Positions 15,592-22,600 of a stretch of 33,914 nt of DNA are shown here, piece by piece. The notes under the pieces were generated by a model, which worked only from the letters and a program-made list of their open reading frames with translations, had not been told where the DNA came from and ran no database searches. This DNA is from Streptomyces sp. SM11 (GTDB lineage: Bacteria; Actinomycetota; Actinomycetes; Streptomycetales; Streptomycetaceae). The translations under genes were made by a program, and so were the position numbers. Location: the NCBI RefSeq assembly GCF_002910905.1, contig NZ_NEUE01000236.1, forward strand, positions 1 to 33,914. The letters are read 5' to 3'. Each line of letters opens with the position of its first letter. Position 1 is the stretch's first letter.

Positions 15592-15985
15592 GGAAGGACG
15601 TACCCCCTCGGACGAGGTCGGGGAGTGCGACGAACGGTCGCGGAGCTTCCCGAAGGGAGAGGACGGACCGGGATCGGGCCCCACTGCGCGGGCCGGACCA
15701 CGGCCTCCGCGTCGGCCGCACGCTGCGTACGGTCCTTCGTGTGCAAAGGGCCTCCCGGGCGAGCGGGCTGGGTGCCGCTCACTTGGATGCGACATCCGCC
15801 TGGTTGATGACCGGACGTCGACCTGACAGGGGTATTCCCTTTATCGCGCGAAGCCATGCCGCCGCATATGACACGGTGTGGAGAAGTCCCGGTGGACGCG
15901 CGGTGACCCCCGTACATACGCCATGGCTCCCCTATATAGGAGAGCCATGGGGGACACACGGGGCGGGAGGGGTGTTCAGGACACC
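15592..15985. other. Intergenic region between phoH and uppS
   Basis: These 394 bases upstream of phoH and downstream of uppS (both minus strand) contain no supported gene. They hold a 30-bp palindrome at 15921-15950 and a 5-bp hairpin directly after the uppS stop (GGTGT/ACACC, 15971-15985). The phoH promoter should lie here; I cannot place its boxes. Confidence 0.6.
15921..15950. promoter_or_regulatory. Near-perfect 30-bp palindrome with AT-rich centre
   Basis: The arms CCATGGCTCCCCTAT and ATAGGAGAGCCATGG pair with a single mismatch and have no spacer; the centre is CCTATATAGG. It lies 36 bases after the uppS stop and 330 bases before phoH. It could be a terminator of uppS or an operator of phoH. 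The absence of a proper loop and the AT-rich centre are unlike the other terminators in this window and favour a protein-binding site. Confidence 0.55.
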
Positions 15986-16777
15986 TCAGGCGCCGTAGCG
16001 GCGGTGGCGGGCGGCGTAGTCACGCAGCGCCCGGAGGAAGTCGACCTTGCGGAAGGCCGGCCAGAAGACCTCGCAGAAGTAGTACTCCGAGTGGGCGCTC
16101 TGCCAGAGCATGAAGCCCGAGAGCCGCTGCTCGCCGCTCGTCCGGATCACCAGGTCGGGGTCGGGCTGACCCCGGGTGTAGAGGTGCTCGGAGATCAGGT
16201 CGGTGGACACGACCTCGGCGAGCTCCTCGAAGCTCGTGCCCTTCTCCGAGTGCTCCAGCAGCAGGGAGCGCACCGCGTCGGCGATCTCCTGGCGGCCGCC
16301 GTAGCCGACCGCGACATTGACGATTATTCCTCCCCCAGGCCCTGCGGCCTGGGAGGTGCCCCCTATGCCGGCCGTCGACTCCTCAGCCTCCTTGAGCACC
16401 GTCTGCGTCTCGGCCGGGAGCAGGTCGAGCGTGCCGACGTGGTGGACGCGCCAGCGCCCGTCCGAGGCGAGGTTGCGTACGGTGTTCTCGATGATGCCGA
16501 GCAGCGGCTTCAGTTCGTGCTCGGGCCGGTCGAAGTTGTCCGTGGACAGCATCCAGAGGGTGACGACCTCGACATCGGTCTCACTGCACCAGCCGAGCAG
16601 CTCGGAGATCTTGTCCGCACCGGCCTGGTGGCCCTGCACGGCCGATCCGCCGGACGCCTTGGCCCACCGCCGGTTGCCGTCGAGGATGACCCCGATGTGC
16701 TTCGGCACCTGGTCGTGGTCCAGGCGGCCCCCCACCCGGCGCGCGTAGAGCCTGTACACCAGGTCGCGGAAGTTCAC
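15986..16777 (-). CDS. uppS: cis-Prenyltransferase (isoprenyl diphosphate synthase, UppS family)
   Basis: The product has 263 residues. Asp33 of GVILDGNRRWA is the catalytic, Mg-binding residue. NVAVGYGGRQEIADA and IRTSGEQRLSGFMLWQSAHSEYYF-type residues (Arg212, Arg218, Glu231) are the diphosphate-binding set. It condenses isopentenyl diphosphate units in cis, normally to make the undecaprenyl carrier for peptidoglycan and other glycans. Streptomycetes usually have more than one member, so chain length is not certain. About 14 Gly/Ala-rich residues (137-150) between KEAEEST and GIIVNV are extra to the family and are encoded by a palindromic repeat. The second of two in-frame GTG codons is used as start, since GAGGG lies eight bases upstream. 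Confidence 0.93.
   Translation of the reverse strand: MNFRDLVYRLYARRVGGRLDHDQVPKHIGVILDGNRRWAKASGGSAVQGHQAGADKISELLGWCSETDVEVVTLWMLSTDNFDRPEHELKPLLGIIENTVRNLASDGRWRVHHVGTLDLLPAETQTVLKEAEESTAGIGGTSQAAGPGGGIIVNVAVGYGGRQEIADAVRSLLLEHSEKGTSFEELAEVVSTDLISEHLYTRGQPDPDLVIRTSGEQRLSGFMLWQSAHSEYYFCEVFWPAFRKVDFLRALRDYAARHRRYGA
16328..16369. repeat. Palindromic (REP-like) repeat inserted in frame in uppS
   Basis: CTCCCCCAGGCC, a 4-base loop CTGC and GGCCTGGGAG form a hairpin with a two-base bulge, followed by GTGCCCCC. From memory, closely similar hairpins (CTCCCC... loop ...GGGAGGTGCCCCC) are widespread between genes in Streptomyces genomes. Here the unit lies inside a coding region, is 42 bases long as inserted (a multiple of three), and keeps the frame open. 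No target duplication is obvious. Confidence 0.75.
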
Positions 16778-16800
16778 TGCGTTCACCCTCTCGGTTCCGT

Positions 16801-16816
16801 ACGGGCCCGGGCCCGT
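16801..16816. repeat. 16-bp perfect palindrome upstream of uppS
   Basis: ACGGGCCCGGGCCCGT is self-complementary and begins 24 bases upstream of the uppS GTG on the minus strand. It may be an operator or a leader hairpin; GC-rich palindromes also occur by chance in this DNA. Confidence 0.35.
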
Positions 16817-17037
16817 CCTCCCCGTCGCCGGGGGTCCGGGGGCCGTCCCCCGCAGGGGATCACCGCACGGCCCGCGCCGCCCGCACGATCCCTCGACGGT
16901 CCGCGCCTCTACCACCGGCACGGGCCACGCGGGCCATCGCCGCGCCGCATCGGCATTCCCCGAAGCCGCCACATTACTGCGACCGGGTCACGGGGGCCCA
17001 ACCCGGTCTGTCACAACTCCGTGATAAGGAATGAAAC

Positions 17038-18087
17038 GTGACTGATTACCTCTCCCCCGACCTTTACTACCGCGCCGCCGGTTCGCGCTACGACTCCATG
17101 GAGTACCGCAGGACCGGGCGCAGTGGCCTCAAGCTGCCCGCCCTCTCGCTGGGCCTGTGGCACAACTTCGGCGACGACCGGGCGCTGGACTCCCAGCGGG
17201 CGATCCTGCGCCGCGCCTTCGATCTCGGGGTGACCCACTTCGACCTGGCCAACAACTACGGCCCGCCGCCCGGCTCGGCCGAGCTGAACTTCGGCAAGCT
17301 CTTCGCCCAGGACTTCGCCCCGTACCGTGACGAACTGGTCATTTCCACCAAGGCCGGTTATCTGATGCACCCCGGCCCGTACGGCGAGTGGGGCTCGCGG
17401 AAGTACCTGCTGTCCTCCCTCGACGCCTCCCTGAAGCGGATGGGTCTCGATCACGTCGACGTCTTCTACTCGCACCGCTTCGACCCGCACACTCCGCTGG
17501 AGGAGACGATGGGCGCCCTGGCGTCCGCCGTCCAGCAGGGCAAGGCGCTGTACGTGGGTGTCTCCTCGTACAACGCGGAGCAGACCGCCGAGGCGGCCGG
17601 GCTGCTCAAGGAGATGGGTGTGCCGGCGCTGATCCACCAGCCGTCCTACTCCATGATCAACCGCTGGATCGAGGACGACGGGCTGCTGGACACCCTGGAG
17701 GCGGCCGGGATGGGCTGCATCTCCTTCGTGCCGCTCGCCCAGGGCCTGCTCACCAACAAGTATCTGAAGGGCATCCCGGAGGGCTCGCGCGCCACCCAGG
17801 GCAAGTCCCTCGACCCGGGCCTGCTCTCCGACGAGGTGGTCCGCCGGCTCAACGGGCTCAACGACATCGCGCGGGGCCGTGGCCAGTCGCTCGCACAGCT
17901 CGCCATCGCGTGGGTGCTGCGCGACAGCCGGATGACGTCGGCGCTGATCGGCGCGTCGAGCGTGAGGCAGCTGGAGGAGAACGTGGCGGCCCTCGCGGGT
18001 CCGGCGCTGACCGCCGAGGAGCTGAAGGAGATCGACGCCTTCGCCGTGGACACGGCGGGCACGAACATCTGGGCCGGTCGCAGCTGA
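17038..18087 (+). CDS. Aldo/keto reductase, L-glyceraldehyde 3-phosphate reductase (YghZ) type
   Basis: The product has 349 residues and is a TIM-barrel NADPH oxidoreductase. The catalytic tetrad is Asp69, Tyr74, Lys105 and His146, in HFDLANNYGPPPG, STKAGYLMHPGPYG and YSHRFDP. The WHNFGDD start and the GPPPGSAE loop are hallmarks of the YghZ/Kv-beta branch. ASSVRQLEEN near the C terminus binds the cofactor phosphate. Members reduce L-glyceraldehyde 3-phosphate, methylglyoxal or other aldehydes; the substrate here is not certain. The GTG has AAGGA seven bases upstream, which supports it over an in-frame ATG at 17098. It is divergent from uppS. Confidence 0.93.
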   Translation: MTDYLSPDLYYRAAGSRYDSMEYRRTGRSGLKLPALSLGLWHNFGDDRALDSQRAILRRAFDLGVTHFDLANNYGPPPGSAELNFGKLFAQDFAPYRDELVISTKAGYLMHPGPYGEWGSRKYLLSSLDASLKRMGLDHVDVFYSHRFDPHTPLEETMGALASAVQQGKALYVGVSSYNAEQTAEAAGLLKEMGVPALIHQPSYSMINRWIEDDGLLDTLEAAGMGCISFVPLAQGLLTNKYLKGIPEGSRATQGKSLDPGLLSDEVVRRLNGLNDIARGRGQSLAQLAIAWVLRDSRMTSALIGASSVRQLEENVAALAGPALTAEELKEIDAFAVDTAGTNIWAGRS

Positions 18088-18171
18088 CGTCGGCTCAACG
18101 GGCCTTCCGTACAAGGAAGAACAGAGGCGGCGGGGGCCCGGAGGGCGGCGCCCGCCCCGGCCCACAGAAAA

Positions 18172-18207
18172 CGGGCCGGTCCGTGGGGGGGGATACGGAC
18201 CGGCCCG
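18172..18207 (+). terminator. Hairpin downstream of the aldo/keto reductase
   Basis: A perfect 13-bp stem (18172-18184 and 18195-18207) with a 10-base, mostly G loop lies 85 bases after the stop codon. Confidence 0.8.
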
Positions 18208-18430
18208 AGGGGGGGGTTCCACCATAACCCTTCGTAAGTACTTCCGCGTGCCACGCCGCTCCACAACTACTCTCCGGATTCACCGGACTGCATACCGGGC
18301 AGGGCGGACGCCCGTCGGACTCCCGATATCGGCCCCGGTATCGAGGGGTCGCGGTACGGCGTTGCCTTGACGCCGCCGAGGGGGGAGACAGAGGACGGAA
18401 CCTGATTTCTAAGGACCCTAGGTTCGAGCC
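18208..18430. other. Intergenic region upstream of the AlkZ-like gene
   Basis: No gene is supported. It contains an imperfect palindrome CGATATCGG-CC-CCGGTATCG (18324-18343). A TAGGTT (18419-18424) lies six bases before the next ATG and could be a -10 box of a leaderless transcript; a matching -35 is not clear. Confidence 0.35.
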
Positions 18431-19618
18431 ATGACGAAACGATCCCCTGCGACAGCGACAGCGACCGTGACCTGGGCCGGGGCGAACGCCCGACGGCTGG
18501 CCCGTCAGCAACTCCACCCGGACACCGTCGGCACCGCGTCGCCCTTCACCGCCCCCGGCGGAGCGGTGGCCGCGATGCTCGGCGCGCACGCCCAGGTGCT
18601 GTCGGCGGCCGAGCTGTCCGTGGGGCTGCGCGCGGAGGGACTGACCCGCACGGACGTCCGTACGGCCCTGTGGACCGACCGGACCCTGGTCAAGACGTTC
18701 GGGCCACGCGGCACGGTCCACCTGCTGCCCGCGGCGGACCTGCCCCGGTGGACCGGGGCCCTGTCCGCCGTACCCGCGGGCAGCACCCCCTTCTCCAAGG
18801 ACGCCGGGATGACCCCGGACCAGGTGGAGGAGGTCGTCGCGGCCGTCGCGGCGGCGCTGACCGGGACGGAGCTCACGATCGACGAGCTCTCCGAGGAGGT
18901 CGTCGCGCGGACCGGACCGTGGGCCGGGGACCTGGTGATGCCCGGGTTCCAGGCGATGTGGCCGCGCTGGCGACAGGTCCTGCACCTGGCGGGCCACCGG
19001 GGCGCCCTCGCCTACGCCCCGAACCGGGGCCGGAGGGCGACGTACACCAACCCCGGGTGCACCCCGCTGCCCGGCCCCGGGGCACTGGCGGCCCTGATCG
19101 AGCGGTACCTGTACGCGTACGGGCCGGCCACCCCCGCGCACTTCGCCCGGTGGCTCGCCGCGCCGAGGCCCTGGGCGGCCGGGCAGTTCGCCGCGCTGGC
19201 CGCCTCGGGGGCGATCGAGGAGGTGACGTTCGCGGACGAGGGGACGGCATGGGTGGTCGCGGGCGACACGGACTTCCCGGACACGCCGGTGCGGGGCGTG
19301 CGCCTGCTCCCGTACTTCGACGCGTTCACCATCGCCTCCCAGCCCCGCGAGAAGCTGTTCCCGGGGGCGGCTTACGAGCGGGCCCTCGCGGGCGGGCAGG
19401 CGGGGAACTTCCCGGTGCTGCTGGTGGACGGCACGGTGGCCGGCGTCTGGCACCAGCACCGCTCGGGCCGCCGGATCGCGGTCACGGTGGAGCCGTTGAA
19501 ACCCCTGCCCGCGGCCGGACTGCGGGCCCTGGAGGAGCAGGTGGAACGGGTCGCCGCGGTCATGGAGGGGACGGCGGAACTGACGGTCGGCCCGGTGACG
19601 GTGGGACCGCACGCGTAG
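18431..19618 (+). CDS. Winged-helix DNA-binding protein of the AlkZ/YcaQ (HTH_42) family
   Basis: The product has 395 residues. The tandem winged-helix layout of the family is visible: LRAEGLTRTDVRTALWTDRTLVKTFGPRGTVHLLPAADLP in the N-terminal third, a middle RRATYTNP-PLPGPGALAALIERYLYAYGPATPAHFARWLA segment, and the C-terminal LLPYFDAFTIASQPRE. AlkZ and relatives are DNA glycosylases that remove bulky or crosslinking base adducts, often as self-resistance to genotoxic natural products. Their catalytic Q-x-Q motif reads His53-Ala-Gln55 here, in MLGAHAQVLS. No biosynthetic cluster is next to it, so a housekeeping repair role or a non-enzymatic DNA-binding role are both possible. No ribosome binding site precedes the ATG. 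Confidence 0.85.
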   Translation: MTKRSPATATATVTWAGANARRLARQQLHPDTVGTASPFTAPGGAVAAMLGAHAQVLSAAELSVGLRAEGLTRTDVRTALWTDRTLVKTFGPRGTVHLLPAADLPRWTGALSAVPAGSTPFSKDAGMTPDQVEEVVAAVAAALTGTELTIDELSEEVVARTGPWAGDLVMPGFQAMWPRWRQVLHLAGHRGALAYAPNRGRRATYTNPGCTPLPGPGALAALIERYLYAYGPATPAHFARWLAAPRPWAAGQFAALAASGAIEEVTFADEGTAWVVAGDTDFPDTPVRGVRLLPYFDAFTIASQPREKLFPGAAYERALAGGQAGNFPVLLVDGTVAGVWHQHRSGRRIAVTVEPLKPLPAAGLRALEEQVERVAAVMEGTAELTVGPVTVGPHA

Positions 19619-19620
19619 GA

Positions 19621-19718
19621 CGGGCGTACGCAGGTCGGGGGCCGGGGGTCGGGCGTACGCGGGTCGGGGGCCGGGCGTATGGGTCGGGGGTCGGGCGTAC
19701 GCGGGTCAGCGGCGGGGG
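19621..19718. repeat. Imperfect tandem repeat, four units
   Basis: The unit CGGGCGTACGCGGGTCGGGG and variants start at 19621, 19650, 19672 and 19692, with lengths of 20 to 29 bases. The array begins right after the AlkZ-like stop and runs into the 3' end of the convergent small gene, covering its stop codon at 19706-19708. Confidence 0.75.
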
Positions 19719-20152
19719 TCGAAGCGGACCGCCATCGTGTCCCCGGCGACCACCACGAAGTCCCCTTCCTCGCACCGGATGACGGCCTGGAGCACCTCCC
19801 CGCCGGCGTCCCTGAGCTCCTGGGTGCCCACCACCGTCCACGCTCCCCCGTACGGCACCGGCGGCAGGAGGGCGGGCGGGGCGTGCTGCCACCGGCTCGC
19901 CGGTACGCACCAGTCGGGCAGCCCCGGCCAGGGGCCCGGGGTGACGCGCAGCGTCCGGTCAAAGGCGCAGGTCAGCAGGACGGACTGGTCGTCCGCGAGG
20001 ACGAACTCGACAGCCTCCGGTTCACCCGCCCGGCCCTCGGGCCGGTAGTAGACCCCGAGGACTGCGGTGATCCTGGCCCCCGCGAGCCAGTCGGCGTTGC
20101 CGTGCCGCGTGCGCCCGGCAGTCCCCGTACGGTCTTCCCTCTCCACGGCCAT
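19706..20152 (-). CDS. Conserved-looking small protein of unknown function
   Basis: The product has 148 residues, with codon use typical of the window. I do not recognise the family. It is soluble, without signal peptide or membrane segment, and beta-rich by eye: ARITAVLGVYYRP, EAVEFVLADDQSVLLTCAF, AWTVVGTQELRD, GDFVVVAGDTMAVRFDPRR. The ATG at 20152 is chosen over an in-frame GTG at 20164 because GAAGGAG, 12 bases upstream, directly abuts that GTG. It lies between the convergent AlkZ-like gene and the methyltransferase gene (gap about 136 bases on the same strand). Its tail is encoded in the tandem repeat. Confidence 0.72.
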   Translation of the reverse strand: MAVEREDRTGTAGRTRHGNADWLAGARITAVLGVYYRPEGRAGEPEAVEFVLADDQSVLLTCAFDRTLRVTPGPWPGLPDWCVPASRWQHAPPALLPPVPYGGAWTVVGTQELRDAGGEVLQAVIRCEEGDFVVVAGDTMAVRFDPRR

Positions 20153-20288
20153 GACGGCTCCCACTCCTTCGCTGTGCGTGCCTCCCGACGAGTAGGACGG
20201 CCGCCCGCACGATCCCGTTGCCTCCGAGGCAATGCTGAACTGGCGTACGGCGTATGCGGGTTGACCGGCCAGACGGGGTCGGCCACCG

Positions 20289-21113
20289 TCACCGGGGCTT
20301 TCGCGCCTCGATGAGGAAGCGGGCGGTGCGGGCGAGGAACGGCCCTTCCGCCTCGATCCGCCGGTGCAGCGCGGCCAGTTGGGGACGGTACTGCTCGACG
20401 TTGAATCCGGGCACCATCCAGATCACCTTGCGCAGGAAGTAGACCACCGCGCCGATGTCGCGGAACTCGGTGCGCAGAGTCTCGGAGCGCAGGTCCACCA
20501 CGTCGAGACCGGCCGCCGTCGCGGCGGCCCGCGCGTCCTCGGGGTGCCGGCCGCGGCGGACCTCGGGCGGCTGGGGACCGAGGAAGTACTCGACGATCTC
20601 GAAGACGCTGGCGGGGCCGACCTGCTGGGAGAAGTACGTGCCGCCGGGGGTCAGGACACGCGCGATCTCCTCCCACCACGTGGTGACCGGATGGCGGCTG
20701 ACCACGAGGTCGAAGGCGGCGTCCCCGAAGGGCAGCGGCGGTTCGTCCTCGTCAGCCACGACGACCGCCCCGAGCGGGTGCAGCAGGGCGGTGGCGCGGG
20801 CGATGTTCGGTGGCCAGGCCTCCGTGGCCACGGTGACCGGCGGGAGCTTCGGCGCGGCGGCCAGCACCTCGCCGCCCCCGGTCTGGAGGTCGAGCGCGGC
20901 GTGGGCCCGGCCGAGCCGGTCGGCCATCGCGCGGGCGTACCCCCAGGAGGGGCGCTCCTCGGTGGCCCGGCCCTCCAGCCAGGAGAAGTCCCATCCGTCC
21001 ACGGAGACGGCGTCGGCCTCGGCGACGAGGGCCTCGAACCGGTCGCGGGAGGCCGCGGAGTCGAAGGCGTCGGAAGGGAGGGGCGAGGGGGCGGGAGCGG
21101 ATGGTTCGGACAT
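20289..21113 (-). CDS. SAM-dependent methyltransferase (class I)
   Basis: The product has 274 residues. Motif I is AALDLQTGGGEVL (about 72-84), the SAM-binding glycine loop. VTVATEAWPPN follows as the second strand with its acidic residue. FGDAAFDLVVSRHPVTTWWEEIARVLTPGGTYF holds motifs post-I to III of the UbiE/Methyltransf_11 type. The C-terminal FRDIGAVVYFLRKVIWMVPGF is common to this branch. The substrate is unknown. The start is ATG at 21113. It may share a transcript with the small unknown gene downstream. Confidence 0.88.
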   Translation of the reverse strand: MSEPSAPAPSPLPSDAFDSAASRDRFEALVAEADAVSVDGWDFSWLEGRATEERPSWGYARAMADRLGRAHAALDLQTGGGEVLAAAPKLPPVTVATEAWPPNIARATALLHPLGAVVVADEDEPPLPFGDAAFDLVVSRHPVTTWWEEIARVLTPGGTYFSQQVGPASVFEIVEYFLGPQPPEVRRGRHPEDARAAATAAGLDVVDLRSETLRTEFRDIGAVVYFLRKVIWMVPGFNVEQYRPQLAALHRRIEAEGPFLARTARFLIEARKPR

Positions 21114-21220
21114 ACGGGAATCGTGTCAGGCGGGCCCGGGACACGCGAATGGATTCCGGTGGATTCCGGGCGGGTGCGGGAGGGCGGGTGCGCGAGGGCG
21201 GGTTCGCGGGCCGCCCCTCC

Positions 21221-22015
21221 TCACACGGCCAGGGCCCCCAGCAGCAGGCCGGCCAGCGCCCCGGCGATCATGAACGGGCCGAACGGAATGCCGGTCCTGC
21301 GTCCCGCCCGGCGCAGCAGCACCAGGGAGAATCCGTACGCCGCCCCGAACAGGAACCCGGCGAACCCGCCCAGGAACAGCACGGTCCAGCCGTACCAGCC
21401 GAGGACCACCCCCAGGGCGAGGGCGAGTTTCACATCGCCGAAGCCCATGCCGTTCGGGTTGATCAGGAAGAGCAGGAAGTAGAAGCCGCCGAGGGCCAGG
21501 CCGCCGAGCAGCCCGGAAGTCCAGGATCCGGCGTGCCCGGGAAGCAGCGCGGCACAGCCGAGCAGCACGACGGCCGCGGCCGCCAGGGGCAGGGTCAGCG
21601 GGTCGGGCAGCCGGTGGACCCGCCGGTCGACGGCGGCGAGGAGCACGGCGACGGGGGCCAGCGCCAGCCACCCGATGAGTTCGGGCCTGGCCCCGGTGGC
21701 GGCGGCGAGCGCGACACAGGCGACCACGGTGGCCAGGGGGGCGAGGACTCCGGGGGCGTAGCCGGTCGGGCCGGGGCCGGGAGTTCCGGCGGCGGTGCCG
21801 GCCCCGGGTGCGGCGGGCGTTCGTGGGGCGGCGCAGGGCGCGCACCGGGCCGGGCCGAGCCAGCCGCGGACCGGGCCGGTGAGCGGGTGGCCCGCGGGGC
21901 ACGCCGTACGCCAGGGCTCCTCCGGCTCGACGGCGAACCGGTAGGCGGCACGCGGGATCAGCAGTCCGGTGACGGCACCCCAGACCGCGGCGACGGCGAG
22001 CAGCGCGGCGTCCAC
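21221..22015 (-). CDS. A24 family prepilin peptidase (type IV prepilin leader peptidase-like)
   Basis: The product has 264 residues and about seven hydrophobic segments. The two catalytic aspartates are Asp130 (AAVDRRVHRLPDPLT) and Asp194 (GMGFGDVKLALALG); the second is in the canonical GxGD motif. A cytoplasmic CPAGH...CAPC segment (39-61) resembles the N-terminal metal site of PilD-type enzymes but has only three cysteines. It should process type IV or Tad/Flp-like prepilins at the membrane; no pilin gene is in the window. It starts with GTG at 22015, has a weak ribosome binding site, and is divergent from the DUF192 gene. Confidence 0.92.
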   Translation of the reverse strand: MDAALLAVAAVWGAVTGLLIPRAAYRFAVEPEEPWRTACPAGHPLTGPVRGWLGPARCAPCAAPRTPAAPGAGTAAGTPGPGPTGYAPGVLAPLATVVACVALAAATGARPELIGWLALAPVAVLLAAVDRRVHRLPDPLTLPLAAAAVVLLGCAALLPGHAGSWTSGLLGGLALGGFYFLLFLINPNGMGFGDVKLALALGVVLGWYGWTVLFLGGFAGFLFGAAYGFSLVLLRRAGRRTGIPFGPFMIAGALAGLLLGALAV

Positions 22016-22139
22016 GGGACGACCCTAATGGGCCGCGGGAACAGGGGTCCTGGGCCCGGGGCCCAGGAACGACCGTTCGGAGGCCAGTCGTCGGCGTTCG
22101 GGAACCACCGGAGTCCGGCCGGGGCTACGGTCGGTGCCC

Positions 22140-22565
22140 ATGAGGACATGGCGCGATGGCGACGGGACGCTCACGGTCGGCACGGACTCCGGGGCCCGGG
22201 AGGTGCCACTGCGGATAGCGGCCTCGTACCGGGCCCGTACCCGGGGGCTGCTCGGGCAGGACGGGATCGATGGGGCGCTGCTGCTCACGCCGGCCGGGAG
22301 CGTGCACACCTTCCGGATGCGGTTCGCCATCGATGTGGCCTACCTGGACCGGAAGCTCACCGTGCTGGCGGTCCGCACGATGAAGCCCGGCCGCCTCGGC
22401 CTGCCGCGGCTGCGGGCCCGGCACGTGGTGGAGGCGGAGGCCGGGGCGATGAAGCGGTGGGGGGTGCGGCCGGGCGTACGGGTGGAGCTGCGGACGACGG
22501 CTCCCGCCTCCGGGATGCCCGAGGCCTCCGGGACCTCCGGGACCTCCGGGACGTCCGAGGCTTAG
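22140..22565 (+). CDS. DUF192 family protein
   Basis: The product has 141 residues, all in one DUF192 domain. RTRGLLGQDGIDGALLLTP and VHTFRMRFAIDVAYLDR are the signature parts, followed by LTVLAVRTMKPGRLGLPR and a closing AGAMKRWGVRPGVRVEL. The function of the family is unknown; members are often near pilus or secretion genes, and here the gene is divergent from a prepilin peptidase. The C terminus ends in a short Gly-Thr-Ser repeat coded by a 9-base repeat (GGGACCTCC). ATG at 22140 is preferred; a GTG two codons upstream is possible. Confidence 0.88.
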   Translation: MRTWRDGDGTLTVGTDSGAREVPLRIAASYRARTRGLLGQDGIDGALLLTPAGSVHTFRMRFAIDVAYLDRKLTVLAVRTMKPGRLGLPRLRARHVVEAEAGAMKRWGVRPGVRVELRTTAPASGMPEASGTSGTSGTSEA

Positions 22566-22568
22566 GAA

Positions 22569-22595
22569 TCGCGCCCGCGACGGAACGTGGCGCGA
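22569..22595. terminator. Weak hairpin between DUF192 and glycosyltransferase genes
   Basis: TCGCGCC/GGCGCGA (22569-22575 and 22589-22595, 13-base loop) is the only pairing in the 35 bases between the two converging genes. Confidence 0.35.
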
Positions 22596-22600
22596 CGCGG

